From Plasmopara viticola (Eukaryota; Oomycota; Peronosporomycetes; Peronosporales; Peronosporaceae): DNA of 64,000 bases. The notes under the pieces were generated by a model. That model had not been told where the DNA came from, did no database searches, and saw only the letters and a list, made by a program, of their open reading frames with translations. The stretch covers positions 1 through 64,000 of the forward strand of contig MBPM02000049.1 in assembly GCA_001695595.3 (NCBI GenBank), in the 5' to 3' direction. Below, piece after piece: positions 12,431-26,450 of this stretch; position 1 is the first letter of the stretch, and each line of letters opens with the position of its first letter. A program made the position numbers and the translations under genes.

Positions 12431-13984
12431 TGATACGTCCTATCTATCATTCCAGACGTGCGCAGACGCAATAAAGCAACAACAAAGCGAACATTCGCCC
12501 TTGTGAACTGCTGTAAAGATATACGGCTATAGATACGTCCTTTCTATCATTCTAGAAGTGCGTAGACGCAATCGATTCACAACTAAGCGTATATTCGCTC
12601 TCGTAAAGTGCTGAGATGATATATGACCATTGATACGTCCTATCTATCATTCTAGACGTGTGCAGACGCAATAGATGCACAACTAAGCGAATAGCCGCTC
12701 TTGTTTAGGGCTGAGATGATATATGACCATAGATACAGCCTTTCTACCTTTCTAGACGTGCGCAGACGCAATAGATGCACAACTAAGCATATAGCCGCTC
12801 TTGTATAGGGCTGATATGATATATGACCATAGATACAGCCTTTCTACCTTTCTAGGTGTGTGCAGACGCAATCGATGCACAACAAAGTGCATTGTCGCTC
12901 TTGTGAAGTGCTGGGATGATGTACGGCCATTGATCCGTCCTATCTATCATTCTAGACAAGCGCAGACGCAATAAAGTACAACAAAGCGAACATTCGCCCT
13001 TGTGAAGTGCTGTGAAGATATTCTGCTATAGATACGTCCTTTCTATCATTCTAGACGTGCGCACACGCAATAGATTCACAACAAAGCGTATATTCGCTCT
13101 TGTGAAGTGCTGAGATGATATATGGCCATAGATACGTCGTTTCTAGCATTCAAGACGTGTGCAGACGCACTAGATGCACGACTAAGCGGTTTGTCGCTCT
13201 TGGGGAGTGCTGGGATGATGTACGGCCATAGATACGTCCTATCTATCATTCTAGACATGCGCACACGCAATAAAGCAACAACAAAGCGAACATTCGTCCT
13301 TGTGAAATGCTGTGGAGATATACGGCTATAGAAACATCCTTTCTATCATTCTAGACGTGCGCACACGCAATAGATTCACAATTAAGCGTATATTCGCTCT
13401 TGTGATGTGCTGAGATGATATATGACCATAGATACGGCCTTTCTACATTTCTAGACGTGTGCAGACGCAATAGATGCACGACTAAGCGAATAGGCGCTTT
13501 TGTAAAGGGCTGAAATGATACATGACCATAGATACAGCCTTTCTACCTTTCTAGACGTGTGCAGACGCAATAGATGCACAACTAAGCGTATTGTCGCTCT
13601 TGTGAAGTGATGAGGTGATGTACGGCCATAGATTCGTCCTATCTATCATTCTAGACGTGTGCAGACGAAATAGATGCACAACTAAGCGTATTGTCGCTCT
13701 TGTGAAGTGCTGTGATGATATACAGCCCTAGATACGTCCTTTCTACCATTCTCGACGTGTGCAGACGCAATAGGGTCACAACTAAGCGTATTGTCGCTCT
13801 TGTGAAAGACTGGGATATTATATGGCCATAGATACGTCCTATCTATCATTCTAGACGTCCGCAGACGCAATAGATGCACAACTAAGCGTATTGTCGCTCT
13901 TGGGGAGTGCTGAGATGATGTACGGCCATAGATACGTCCTTTCTATCATTCTAGACCTTCGTAGTCGCAATAAAGCAACAACAA

Positions 13985-13998
13985 AGCGAATATTCGCT
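13985..13998. other. Perfect 14-bp palindrome AGCGAATATTCGCT (exemplar)
   Basis: In 'aaagcaacaacaaagcg' monomers the centre of the dyad becomes AATATT, so the whole 14-mer equals its own reverse complement. The same perfect palindrome is seen near 10,242, 15,289, 15,980, 20,688, 21,079, 23,873, 56,879 and 58,775, among others. The commonest version elsewhere, AGCGTATATTCGCT, differs from it by one base. Confidence 0.85.
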
Positions 13999-14420
13999 CT
14001 TGGGAAGTGCTGTGAACATATTCGGCTATAGATACGTCCTTTCAATCATTCTAGAGGTGCGCACACGCAATAGATTCACAACTAAGCGTATATTCACTCT
14101 TGTGAAGTGCTGAGATGATATATGACCATAGATACTGCCTTTCTACCTTTCTAGACGTGTGCAGATGCAATAGATGCACAACTAAGCGTATTGTCGCTCT
14201 TGTGAAGTGCTGGGATGATATACAGCCATAGATACGTCTTTTCTATCATTCTAGACGCGCGCAGACGCAATCGATGCACAACTAAGTGTATTGTAGCTCT
14301 TGTGAAGTGCTGGTATATTGTACGGCCATAGATACGTCCTATTTATCATTCTAGACGTGCGTAGATGCAATAAAGCAACAACAAAGCGAATATTCGCTCT
14401 TGTGAAGTGCTGTGAAGATA

Positions 14421-14740
14421 TTCGGCTATAGATACGTCCTTTCTATCATTCTAGACGTGCGCACACGCAATATATTCACAACTAAGCGTATATTCGCTCT
14501 TATGAAGTCCTGAGATGATTTATGACCATTGATACGATCTTTCTACCATTCTAGACGTGTGCAGACGCAATATATGCACAACTAAGCGTATTACCGCTCT
14601 TGTGAAGTTCTGGGATGATATGCAACCTTAGATACGTCTTTTATATTGTTCTAGACGCGCGCAGACGCAACACGGTCACAACTAAGCGTATTGTCGCTCT
14701 TATGAAGTGCTGGGATGCTGTACGGCTATGGATACGTCCT
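14421..14740 (+). repeat. Segment duplicated at 20,316-20,635
   Basis: Three to four monomers, including the rare 'gatacgatctttctaccattc' junction, 'gcaatatatgcac' and 'gcgtattaccgctc', recur at a constant offset of 5,895 bp. The match runs through 'cttatgaagt' and 'gatgctgtacggc'. Confidence 0.85.
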
Positions 14741-16850
14741 TTCTATCATTCTAGACGTCCGCAGACGCGATAGATGCACAACTAAGCGTATTGTTGCTCT
14801 TGGGGAGTGCTGGAATGATGTACGGCCATAGATACTTCCTATCTATCACTCTAGACGTGCGCAGACGCATCAAGCAACAACAAAGCAAACATTCGACCTT
14901 GTGAAGTGCTGTGAAGATATACGGCTAGAGATATGTCCTTTCTATTATTCTAGACGTGCTCAGACGCAATAGATTCACAACTAAGCGTATATTCGCTCTC
15001 GTGAAGTGCTGATATGATATATGACCATTTAAACGTTCTATCTACCATTCTAGACGTGCGCAGACGCAATAGAGCCACAAGTAAGCGAATATTCACACCT
15101 TTGAAGTGCTGAGATGATGTACGGCCATAGATACTTCCTTTCTATCATACTAGACGTGCGCAGACGCAAAAGAGCCACAATTAAGCGTATATTCGCTCTT
15201 GTGAAGTGCTGAGATGATGTACAGCCATTGATACGTCGTTTTCATCATACTACACGTGCGCAGACGCAATAAAGCAACAACAAAGCGAATATTCGCTCTT
15301 GGGAAGTGCTGTGAAGATATTCGGCTATAGATACATCCTTTCTATCATTCTAGACGTGCGCACACGCGATAGATTCACAACTAAGCGTATATTCGCTCTT
15401 GTGAAGTGCTGGGATGATATACAGCTCTAGATACGTCCTTTCTACCATTCTAGACGTGTGTAGACGCAATAAATTCACAACTAAGCTTATTGTCGCTCAT
15501 GTGAAGTGCTGGGATGATGTACTTCCATAGATTCGTCCTATCTATCATTCTAGACGTCCGCAGACGCAATAGATGCACAACTAAGCGTATTGTCGCTCCC
15601 AGAGAGTGCTGGGATGATGTACGGCCATAGATACGTCCTATCTATTATTCTAGACGTGCGCAGACGCAATAAAGCAACAACAAAGCGAATGTTCGCTCTT
15701 GTGAGGTGCTGTAAAGATATACGGAATAGATACGTCCTTTCTATCATTCTAGACGTGCGTCGACGCAATAGATTCACAACTAAGCGTATAGTAGCTCTTG
15801 CGAAGTGCTGGGATGATATGCAACCCTAGATACGTCTTTTCTATCATTCTAGACGCGCTCAGACGCAATAGATGCACATCTAAGCGTATTGTCGCTCATG
15901 GGGAGTGCTGAGATGATGTACGGCCATAGATACGTCCTATCTATCATTCTAGACGTGCGTAGTCGCAATAAAGCAACAACAAAGCGAATATTCGCTCTTG
16001 GGAAGTGCTGTGAACATATTCGGCTATAGATACGTCCTTTCAATCATTCTAGAGGTGCGCACACGCAATAGATTCACAACTAAGCGTATATTCGCTCTTG
16101 TAAAGTGCTGAGATAATATGATCATAGATACTGCCTTTCTACCTTTCTAGACGTGTGCAGACGCAATAGATGCACAACTAAGCGTATCGTCGCTCTTGTG
16201 AAGTGCTGGGATGATATGCAACCCTAGATACGTCTTTTCTATCATTCTAGACGCGCGCAGACGCAATAGGGTCACAACTAAGCGTATTGTCGCTCTTGTG
16301 AAGTGCCGGGATATTGTACGACCATAGATACGTCCTATCTATCATTCTAGACGTGCGGAGACGCAATTAAGCAACAACGAAGCGAATATTCGCTCTTGGA
16401 AAGTGCTGTGAAGATATTCGGCTATAGATACGTCCTTTCAATCATCCTAGACGTGCGCACACGTAATAGATTCACAACTAAGCGTATATTCGCTCTTGTG
16501 AAGTGCTGAGATGATATATGACCATAGATACGTTCTATCCACCATTCTTGACGTGTGCAGACGCAATAGATACACAACTAAGCGTATTGTCGCTCTTGTG
16601 AAGTGCTGGGATGATATACAGCCATAGATACGTCTTTTCTATCATTCTAGACGCGCGCAGACGCAATAGATGCACAACTAAGTGTATTGTAGCTCTTGTG
16701 AAGTGCTGGTATATTGTACGGCCATAGATACGTCCTATCTATCATTCTAGACGTGTGTAGGTGCAATAAAGCAACAACAAAGCGAATATTCGCTCTTGTG
16801 AAGTGCTGTGAAGATATTCGGCTATACATACATCCTTTCTATCATTCTAG

Positions 16851-19800
16851 ACGTGCGCATACGCAATAGATTCACAACTAAGCGTATATTCGCTCTTGTA
16901 AGGTGCTGAGATGATATATGACCATAGATACAGCCTTTTTACCTTTCTAGACGTGTGCAGACGCAATAGATGCACAACTAAACGTTTTGTCGCTCTTGTG
17001 AAGTGATGAGATGATATATGACCATAGATACGTCTTTTCAATCATTTTTGACGTGTGCAGACGCAATAGATGCAAAACAAGCGAAAAGGTGCTCTTGTAT
17101 AGGGCTAACATGATATATGACCATAGAAACGGCCTATCTTCCTTTCTAGACGTGTGCAGACGCAATAGATGCACAACTAAGCGTATTGCGGCTCTTGGAT
17201 AGGGCTGAGATGAAATATGACCATAGATACGGCCTTTCTTCCTTTCTAGACGTGTGCAGACGCAATAGATGCACAATCAAGCGTATATTCGCTCTTGTTA
17301 AGTGCTGAGATGATATACAGCCATTGATATGTCTTTTCTACCATTCTAGACGTGTGCAGACGCAATAGATGCACAACTAAGCGAATAGCCGCTCTTGTAT
17401 AGGGCTGAGATGATATATGACCATAGATACAGCTTTTCTACCGTTCTAGACGTGTACAGACGCAATTGAATCACAACTAAGCGTATTGTCACTTTTTTTG
17501 AAGTGCTGGGAAAATATACAGCCCTAGATACGTCTTTTCTACCATTCTAGACGTGTGCAGACGCAATAGATGCACAACTAAGTGTATTGTAGCTCTTGTG
17601 AAGTGCTGGGATGATATAGAGCCCTAGATACGTCCTTTCTACCATTCTCGACGTGTGCAGACGCAATAGGCTCACAACTAAGCGTATATTCTCTTTTGTG
17701 AAGTGCTGAGATGATATATGACCATAGATACGTCCTATCTATCATTCTAGACGTGCGCACACGCAATAAATTCACAACAAAGCGTACAGTCGGTCTTGTA
17801 AAGTGCTGAGATGATATATGACCATATATACGGTTTTTCTGCCTTTCTAGACGTGTGCAGACGCATTAGATGCACAACTAAGCGAATAGCCGCTCTTGTA
17901 TAGGGCTGAGATGATATATGACCATAGATACAGCTTTTCTACCGTTCTAGACTTGTACAGACGCAATTGAATCACAACTAAGCGTATTGTCGCTTTTTTG
18001 AAGTGCTGGGATAATATACAGCCCCAGATACGTCTTTTCTACCATTCTAGACGTGTGCAGACGCAATAGATGCACAACTAAGCGTATTGCCGCTCTTGGA
18101 TAGGGCTGAGATGATGTATGACCATAGATACGGCCCTTCTTCTTTTCTAGACGTGTGCAGACGCAATAGATGCACAACTTAGCGTATATTCGCTCTTGCT
18201 AAGTGCCGAGATGATATAGAGCCATAGATACGTCTTTTCTACCATTCTAGACGTGTGCAGACGCATTAGATGCACAACTAAGCGGATAGCCGCTCTTGCT
18301 AAGTGCTGAGATGATATAGAGCCATAGATACGTCTTTTCTACCATTCTAGACGTGTGCAGACGCATAAGATGAACAACTAAGCGAATAGCCGCTCTTGTA
18401 CAGGGCTGAGATGGTATATGACCATAGATACAGCCTTTCTACCGTTCTAGACGTGTGCAGACGCAATAGATGCACAACTAAGCGTATTACCGCTCTTGTG
18501 AAGTGCTGGGATGATATAGAGCCCTAGATACGTCCTTTCTACCATTCTCGACGTGTGCAGACGCAATAGGTTCACAACTTAGCGTATATTCGCTTTTGTG
18601 AAGTGCTGAGATGATATATGACCATAGATACGTCCTATCTATCATTCTAGACGTGCGCACACGCAAGAAATTCACAACTAAGCGTACAGTCGGTCTTGTA
18701 AAGTGCTGAGATGATATATGACCATATATACGGTTTTTCTACCATTCTAGACGTGTGCAGACGCATTATATGCACAACTAAGCGAATAGCCGCTCTTGTA
18801 CAGGGCTGAGATGGTATATGACCATAGATACAGCCTTTCTACCGTTCTAGACGTGTGCAGACGCAATAGATGCACAACTTAGCGTATTGTCGCTCTTGTG
18901 AAGTGCTGGGATGATATAGAGCCCTAGATACGTCCTTTCTACCATTCTCGACGTGTGCAGACGCAATAGGTTCACAACTAAGCGTATATTCTCTTTTGTG
19001 AAGTGCTGAGATGATATATGACCATAAATACGTCCTATCTATCATTCTAGACATGCGCACACGCAATAAATTCACAACTAAGCGTACAGTCGGTCTTGTA
19101 AAGTGCTGAGATGATATATGACCATATATACGGTTTTTCTACCTTTCTAGGCGTGTGCAGACGCATTAGATGCACAACTAAGCGAATAGCCGCTCTTGTA
19201 TAGGGCTGAGATGATATATGACCATAGATACAGCTTTTCTACCGTTCTAGACTTGTACAGACGCAATTGAATCACAACTAAGCGTATTGTCGCCTTTTTG
19301 AAGTGCTGGGATAATTTACAGCCCTAGATACGTCTTTTCTACCATTCTAGACGTGCGCAGACGCAATAGATGCACAACTAAGCGTATTGCCGTTCTTGGA
19401 TAGGGCTGAGATGATGTATGACCATAGATACGGCCCTTCTTCTTTTCTAGACGTGTGCAGACGCAATAGATGCACAACTTAGCGTATATTCGCTCTTGCT
19501 AAGTGCCGAGATGATATAGAGCCATAGATACGTCTTTTCTACCATTCTAGACGTGTGCAGACGTATTAGATGCACAACTAAGCGAATAGCCGCTCTTGTA
19601 CAGGGCTGAGATGGTATATGACCATAGATGCAGCCTTTCTACCGCTCTAGACGTGTGCAGACGCAAGAGATGCACAACTTAGCGTATTGTCGCTCTTGTG
19701 AAGTGCTGGGATGATATAGAGCCCTAGATACGTCCTTTCTACCATTCTCGACGTGTGCAGACGCAATAGGTTATCAACTAAGCGTATATTTGTTTTTGTT

Positions 19801-20040
19801 AAGTGCTGAGATGATATATGACCATAGCTACGTCCTATCTATCATTCTAGACGTGCGCACACGCAATAAATTCATAACTAAGCGTACAGTCGGACTTGTA
19901 AAGTGCTGAGATGATATATGACCATATATACGGTTTTCTACCTTTCTAGACGTGTGCAGACGCAATAGATGCACAACTTAGCGAATAGCCGCTCTTGTAT
20001 AGGGCTGAGATGATATATGACCATATATAGAGCCTTTCTA
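16851..20040 (+). repeat. 'aatagccgctcttgta'-rich HOR block
   Basis: This block is dominated by the subtype with 'gcgaatagccgctcttgta', 'tagggctgagatg' and 'cctttctacctttctagacg'. A private monomer ('gcgtacagtcgg', then 'gaccatatatacgg') occurs near 17,785, 18,682, 19,082 and 19,881, so steps are about 900, 400 and 800 bp. The companion monomer 'accattctcgacgtgtgcag' with 'aatagg.tcac' precedes each one. A second marker, 'accgttctagacttgtacag' with 'gcaattgaatcac', recurs at 17,941 and 19,241 (1,300 bp), with a relative near 17,442. Confidence 0.85.
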
Positions 20041-22500
20041 CCTTTCTAGACGTGTGCAGACGCAATAGATGCATAACTAAGTGTATTGTCGCTCTTGGGA
20101 AGTGCTGAGATGATGTACGGCCATAGATTCGTCCTATCTATCATTCTAGACGTCCGCAGACGCAATAGATCCACAACTAAGCGTATTGTCGCTCTTGTAA
20201 AGTGCTGGGATGATGTTCGGCCATTGGTACGTCCTATCTATAATTCTAGACATGCGCCGACGCAATTAAGCAACAACTAAGCGTATATTTGCTTTGGTGA
20301 AGTGCTGAGATTATATTCGGCTATAGATACGTCCTTTCTATCATTCTAGACGTGCGCACACGCAATAGATTCACAACTAAGCGTATATTCGCTCTTGTGA
20401 AGTCCTGAGATGATTTATGACCATTGATACGATCTTTCTACCATTCTAGACGTGTGCAGACGCAATATATGCACAACTAAGCGTATTACCGCTCTTGTGA
20501 AGTGTTGGGATGATATGCAACCTTAGATACGTCTTTTCTATTATTCTAGACGCGCGCAGACGCAATAGCGTCACAACTAAGCGTATTGTCGCTCTTATGA
20601 AGTACTGGGATGCTGTACGGCCATATATACGTTCTATCTATCATTCTAGACGTCCGCAGACGCAATAGATGCACAACAAAGCGAATATTCGCTCTTGGGA
20701 AGTGCTGTGAAGATATTCGGCTATAGATACGTCCTTTCAATCATTCTCGAGGTGCGCACACGCAATAGATTCACAACTAAGCGTATATTCGCTCTTGTAA
20801 AGTGCTGAGATGATATATGATCATAGATACTGCCTTTCTACCTTTCTAGACGTGTGCAGACGCAATAGATGCACAACTAAGCGTATTGTCGCTCTTGTGA
20901 AGTGCTGGGATGATATACAGCCATAGATACGTCTTTTCTATCATTCTAGACGCGCGCAGACGCAATCGATGCGCAACTAAGTGTATTGTAGCTCTTGTGA
21001 AGTGCTGGTATATTGTACGGCCATAGATACGTCTTATCTATCATTCTAGACGTGCGTAGATGCAATAAAGCAACAACAAAGCGAATATTCGCTCTTGTGA
21101 AGTGCTGTGAAGATATTCGGCTATAGATACGTCCTTTCTATCATTCTAGACGTGCGCACACGCGATAGATTCACAACTAAGCGTATATTCGCTCTTGTGA
21201 AGTGCTGAGATGATATATGACCATAGATACGGCCTTTCTACCTTTCAACACGTGTGCAGACGCAATAGATGCACAACAAACGTATAGTCGCTCTTGTGAA
21301 GTGCTGGGATAAATATACAGCTCTAGATACATCCTTTCTTCCATTATAGAGGTGTGCAGACGCAATAGATTCACAACTAAGCGTATTGTCGCTCTTGTGA
21401 AGTGCTCAGATGATGTACGGCCATAGATTCATCCTATCTATCATTCTAGACGTCCGCAGACGCAATAGATGCACAACTAAGCGTATTGTTGTCCTTGGGG
21501 AGTGCTGAGATGATGTACGGCCATTGATACGTCCTATCTATCATTCTAGACGTGCGCAGACGCACTAAAGCAACAACAAAGCGATAATTCGCACTTGTGA
21601 AGTGCTGTAAAGATATTCGGCTATAGGTACGTCCTTTCTATCATTGTAGACGTGCGCACACGCAATATATTCACAACTAAGCGTATATTCGCTCTTGTGA
21701 AGTGCTGAGATGATGTATGACCATAGATACGTCCTATCTACCTTTCTAGACGTGTGCCGACGCAATATATTCACAACTAAGCATATTGTCGCTCTCGTAA
21801 AATGCTGGGATAAATTACAGCTCTAGATACGTCCTTTCCACCATTCTAGATGCGCGCAGACGCAATAGATGAAAAAATAAGCCTATTGTCGCTCTTGTGA
21901 AGGGCTGGGATGATGTACGGCCTTAGATACGTCCTATCTATCATTCTAGACGTGCGCAGACGCACTAAAGCAACAACAAAGCGAACATTTGCCCTTGTGA
22001 AGTGCTGTAAAGATATTCGGCTATAGATACGTCCTTTCTATTATTCTAGACGTGCGCACACGCAATAAATGCACAACTAAGCGTATATTCGCTTTTGTGA
22101 AGTGCTGAGATGATATATGACCATAGATACAGCCTTTCTACCTTTCTAGACGTGTGCAGACGCAATAGATGCATAACTAAGTGTATTGTCGCTCTTGTGA
22201 AGTGCTGAGATGATGTACGGCCATAGATTCGTCCTATCTATCATTCTAGACGTCCGCAGACGCAATAGATCCACAACAAAGCGTATTGTCGCTCTTGTAA
22301 AGTGCTGGGATGATGTTCGGCCATTGGTACGTCCTATCTATAATTCTAGACATGCGCAGACGCAATTAAGCAACAACAAAGCGAATATTCGCTCTTGTGA
22401 AGTGCTGAGATGATATTCGGCTATAGATACGTCTTTTCTATCATTCTAGACGTGCGCACACGTAATAGATTCACAACTAAGCGTATATTCGCTTTTGTGA
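20041..22500 (+). repeat. 2.1-kb segmental repeat
   Basis: Positions 20,041-20,400 match 22,141-22,500 at exactly 2,100 bp. They share 'gatgcataactaagtgtattg', 'gatccacaac' and 'gatgttcggccattggtacg'. Between them lie a copy of the 14.4 kb segment (20,316-20,635), a copy of the 'ctggtatattgtacgg' marker (near 21,005), and 'aaagcaacaac' monomers. The short overlap of the two duplications suggests successive events. Confidence 0.85.
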
Positions 22501-25400
22501 AGTGCTGAGAGGATATATGACCATAGATACGTCCTTTCTATCTTTCTAGACGTGCGCACACGCAATAGATTCACAATTAAGCCTATATTTGCTCTTGTGA
22601 AGTGCTGAGATGATATCCAGCCATTGATACGTCTTTTCTACCATTCCCGACGTGTGTAGACGCAATAGATGCACAACTGAGCGTATTGTCGCTCTTGTTA
22701 GGTGCTGAGATGATATGCAGCCCTAGATACGGCTTTTTAATCATTCTAGACGGGCACAGACACGATAGGGTCACAACTAAGCGTGTATTTGCTCTTGTGA
22801 AGAGCTGAGATGATATACAGCCATAGATACGTCTTTTCTACCATTCCTGACGGGTGTAGACGCAATAGATGCACAACTGAGCGTATATTCGCTCTTGTGA
22901 AGTGCTGAGATGATATACAGCCATAGATACGTCTTTTCTACCTTTCTAGACGTGTGCAGACGCAATAGATGCAGAACTAAGCGTATAGTCGCTCTTGTAA
23001 AGTGCTGAGATGATATATGAACATAGATACGGCCTTTCTACCACTCTAGACGAGTGTAGACGCAATAGATTCACATTAAAGCGTATTGCCGCTCTTGTGA
23101 AGTGCTGGGTTGATATACAGCCATCGATACGTCTTTACTACCATTCTAGACGTGTGCAGACGCAATCGATACACGACTAAGCGTATATTCGCTCTTGTGA
23201 AGTGCTGAGATGATATACAGCCATAGATACGTCTTTCAACCATTCTCGACGGGTGTAGACGCAATAGATGCACAACTAAGCGTATTGTCGCTCTTGTTAT
23301 GTGCTGAGATGATATGCAGCCCTAGATACGTCTTTTCTATTATTCTAGACGCGCGCAGACGCAATAGATGCACAACTAAGCGTATTGTCGTTCTTGTGAG
23401 GTGCTAAGATGATATGCAGCACTAGAGACGTCTTTTCTATCATTCTAGACGTGCGCACACGCAATAGATTCACAACTAAGCGTATTTTCGCTCTCGTGAA
23501 GTGCTGAGATGATATATGACCATAGATACGTCCTATTTACCATTCTAGACGTGTGCAGACGCAATCGATACACGACTAAGCGTATATTTGCTCTTGTGAA
23601 GTGCTGAGATGATATACAGCCATAGATACGTCTTTCAACCATTCTCGACAGTTGTAGACGCAATAGATGCACAACTAAGCGTATTGTCGCTCTTGCTGAG
23701 ATGATATGCAGCCCTAGATACGTCCTATCTATCATTCTAGACGTCCGCAGACGCAATAGATGCACAACTAAGCGCATTGTTGCTCTTGGGGAGTGCTGAG
23801 ATGATGTACGGCCATAGATACGTCCTATCTATCATTCAAGACGTGCGTAGTCGCAATTAAGCAACAACAAAGCGAATATTCGCTCTTGGGAATTGCTGTG
23901 AAGATATTCGGCTAAAGATACGTCCTTTCTATCATTCTAGACATGCGCACACGCAATAGATTCACAACTAAGCGTATATTCCCTCTTGTGAAGTGCTGAG
24001 ATGATATATGACCATAGATACGTCCTATCCACCATTCTAGACGTGTGCAGACGCAATAGATGCACAACTAAGCGTATTGTCGCTCTTGTAAAGTGCTGGG
24101 ATGATATACAGCCATAGACACGTCTTTTCTATCATTCTAGACGCGCGCAGACGCAATCGATGCACAACTAAGTGTATTGTAGCTCTTGTGAAGTGCTGAT
24201 ATATTGTACGGCTATAGATACGTCCTATCTATCATTCTAGACGTGCGTAGATGCAATAAAGCAACAAGAAAGCGAATATTCGTTCTTGGAAAGTAGACGT
24301 GCGCACACGCAATAGATTCACAACTAAGCGTATATTCGCTCTTGTGAAGCGCTGAGTTGATATATGACCATAGATACGGCCTTTCTACCTTATTAGACGT
24401 GTGCAGACGCAATAGATGCAAAACTAAGCGTCTTGCGGCTGTTGGATAGGGCTGAGATGCTGTATGACCATAGAAACGGCCTTTCTTCCTTTCGAGACGT
24501 GTGCACACGCAATAAATGCACAACTAAGCGTATTGCCGCTCTTGGATAGGGCTGATATGATATATGACCATAGATATGGCCTTTCTTCCTTTCTAGACGT
24601 GTGCAGATGCAATAGATGCACAATTAAGCGAATATTCGCTCTTGTTAAGTGCTGAGATGATATACAGCCATAGATACGTCCTTTCTACCATTCTCGACGT
24701 GTGCAGACGCAATAGGTTCACAACCAAGCGTATATTCGTTTTTGGGAAGTGCTGAGATGATATATGACCTTAGATACCTCCTATCTATCATTCCAATAAT
24801 GCGCAAACGCAATAAATTCAGAACTAAGCGTATAAGTCGCTCTTGTAAGGTGCTGAGATGATATATGACCATAGATACAGCCTTTCTACCATTTAGACGA
24901 GTGCAGAAGCAATAGATTCACAACGAAGCGTATTGCCGCTCTTGTGAAGTACTGAGATTATATATGACCATAGATACAGCCTTTCTACCGTTCTAGACGT
25001 GTGCAGACGCAATAGATCCACAACTGAGCGTATTGTCGCTCTTGTTAGGTGCTGAGATGATATGCAACCCTAGATACGTCTTTTCTATCATGCTAGACGC
25101 GCGCAGACGCGATAGGGTCACAACTAAGCGTGTATTCGCTCTTGTGAAGAGCTGAGAGGATATACAGCCATAGATACGTCTTTCAACCATTCTCGACGTG
25201 TGTAGACGCAATAGATGCACAACTAAGCGTATATTCGCTCTTGTGAGTGCTGAGATGATATACAGCCATAGGTACGTCTTTTCTACCATTCTAGACGTGT
25301 AAAGACGGAATAGATGCACAACTACGCGTATTGTCGCTCTTGTGACGTGCTGGGATGATGTACGGCCATAGGTTCGTCCTATCTTTCATTCTCGACGTGC
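22501..25400 (+). repeat. Mixed satellite block with 400-bp echo and a truncated monomer
   Basis: The pair 'gcaatcgatacacgactaag' plus 'cgtctttcaaccattctcgac' appears near 23,160-23,250 and 23,560-23,645, exactly 400 bp apart, with a related copy near 25,170. At 24,293/24,294 about 44 bp are missing, fusing 'ttggaaag' directly to 'tagacgtgcgcacacg'; the intact version is seen near 21,095. Near 23,695 about ten bases are lost ('gctcttgctgagatgat'). Monomers with 'gggcacagacacgatagggtc' (22,755) recur near 50,270. Confidence 0.8.
24294..24294. other. 44-bp deletion junction in a monomer
   Basis: 'ttggaaag' is joined to 'tagacgtgcgcacacg'. The intact relative near 21,095-21,160 has about 44 more bases here. 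A T is shared at the break. Confidence 0.8.
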
Positions 25401-26450
25401 GCAGACGCAATAAAGCAACAACAAAGCGAACATTCGTCGTTGTGAAGTGCGGTGAAGATATACGGCTATAGATACGTCCTTTCTATCATTCTAGACGTTG
25501 GCAGACGCAATAGATTCACAACTAAGCGTACATTCGCTCTTGTGAAGTGCTGAGATGATGTATGACAATAGATACGTCCTATCTACCTTTCTAGACGTGT
25601 GCCGACGCAATAGATTCGCAACTAAGCATATTGTCGCTCTCGTAAAATGCTGGGATAATTTACAGCTCCTGATACGTCCTTTCTACCATTCTAGATGTTT
25701 GCAGACGCAATAGACTCACAACTAAGCGTATTGTCGCTCTTGTGAAGTGCTGAGGTGATGTACGGCCATAGATTCGTCCTATCTATCATTTTAGACGTGC
25801 GCAGACGCAATAAAGCAACAATAAAGCGAATATTCGCTCTTGGGAAGTGCTGTGAAGATACACGGCTATAGATACGTCCTTTCTATCATTCTAGACGTGC
25901 GCAGACGCAATAAATTCACAACTAAGCGTATATTCGCTCTTGTGAAGTGCTGAGATGATGTATGACCATAGATACGGCCTTTTTACCTTTCTAGACGTGT
26001 GCAGACGCAATAGATGCACAACTAAGCGTATAGTCGCTCTTGTGAAATGCTGGGATAATTTACAGCTCTAGATACGTCCTTTCTACCATTCTAGATGTGT
26101 GCATACGCAATAGACTCACAACTAAGCGTATTGTCGCTCTTGTGAAGTGCTGGGAGAATATACAGCTCTGGATACGTCCTTTCTACCATTCTAGACGTGT
26201 GCAGACTTAATAGATTCACAACTAAGCGTATTCTCGCTCTTGTGAATGTTTAGATGATGTACGGCTATAGATTCGTCCTATTTATCATTCTAGACGTTTG
26301 CAGACGCAATAGATGCACAACTAAGCGTATATTCGCTCTTGTGAAGTGCTGAGATGATGTACGGCCATAGATACGTCCTATCTATCATTCTAGACATGCG
26401 TAGTCGCAATAGATGCACAACTAAGCGTATTGTCGCTCGTCTGAAGTGCT
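25401..26450 (+). repeat. Ordinary mixed satellite
   Basis: About ten monomers. A pair with 'gctgggataatttacagctc' and 'ctagatgt.tgca.acgcaatagactcac' appears near 25,650-25,720 and again near 26,050-26,120 (400 bp apart). Nothing other than satellite is seen. Confidence 0.75.

Larger units (their letters stand above)
8801..13000 (+). repeat. Diverged satellite, no clear HOR period
   Basis: About 42 monomers with more point differences and small indels between neighbours than the first 8.8 kb. All the common subtypes occur, but I could not follow a constant period. It contains a 43 bp internal duplication (10,863-10,948) and an island of first-block sequence (12,015-12,430), both listed separately. 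Confidence 0.8.
13001..16850 (+). repeat. Mixed satellite block with roughly 2-kb and 2.4-kb echoes
   Basis: Rich in 'aaagcaacaacaaagcgaa' monomers. A marker with 'tgtgaacatattcggc' followed by 'caatcattctagaggtgcgcac' occurs at about 14,010-14,060 and 16,010-16,055, about 2.0 kb apart; a diverged copy is near 20,700-20,755. A three-monomer marker ('tcgatgcacaactaagtg', 'attgtagctc', 'ctggtatattgtacgg') occurs near 14,270 and in related form near 16,670. Two 'agagccac' monomers, otherwise concentrated at 27-29 kb, lie near 15,070 and 15,170. Confidence 0.8.
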
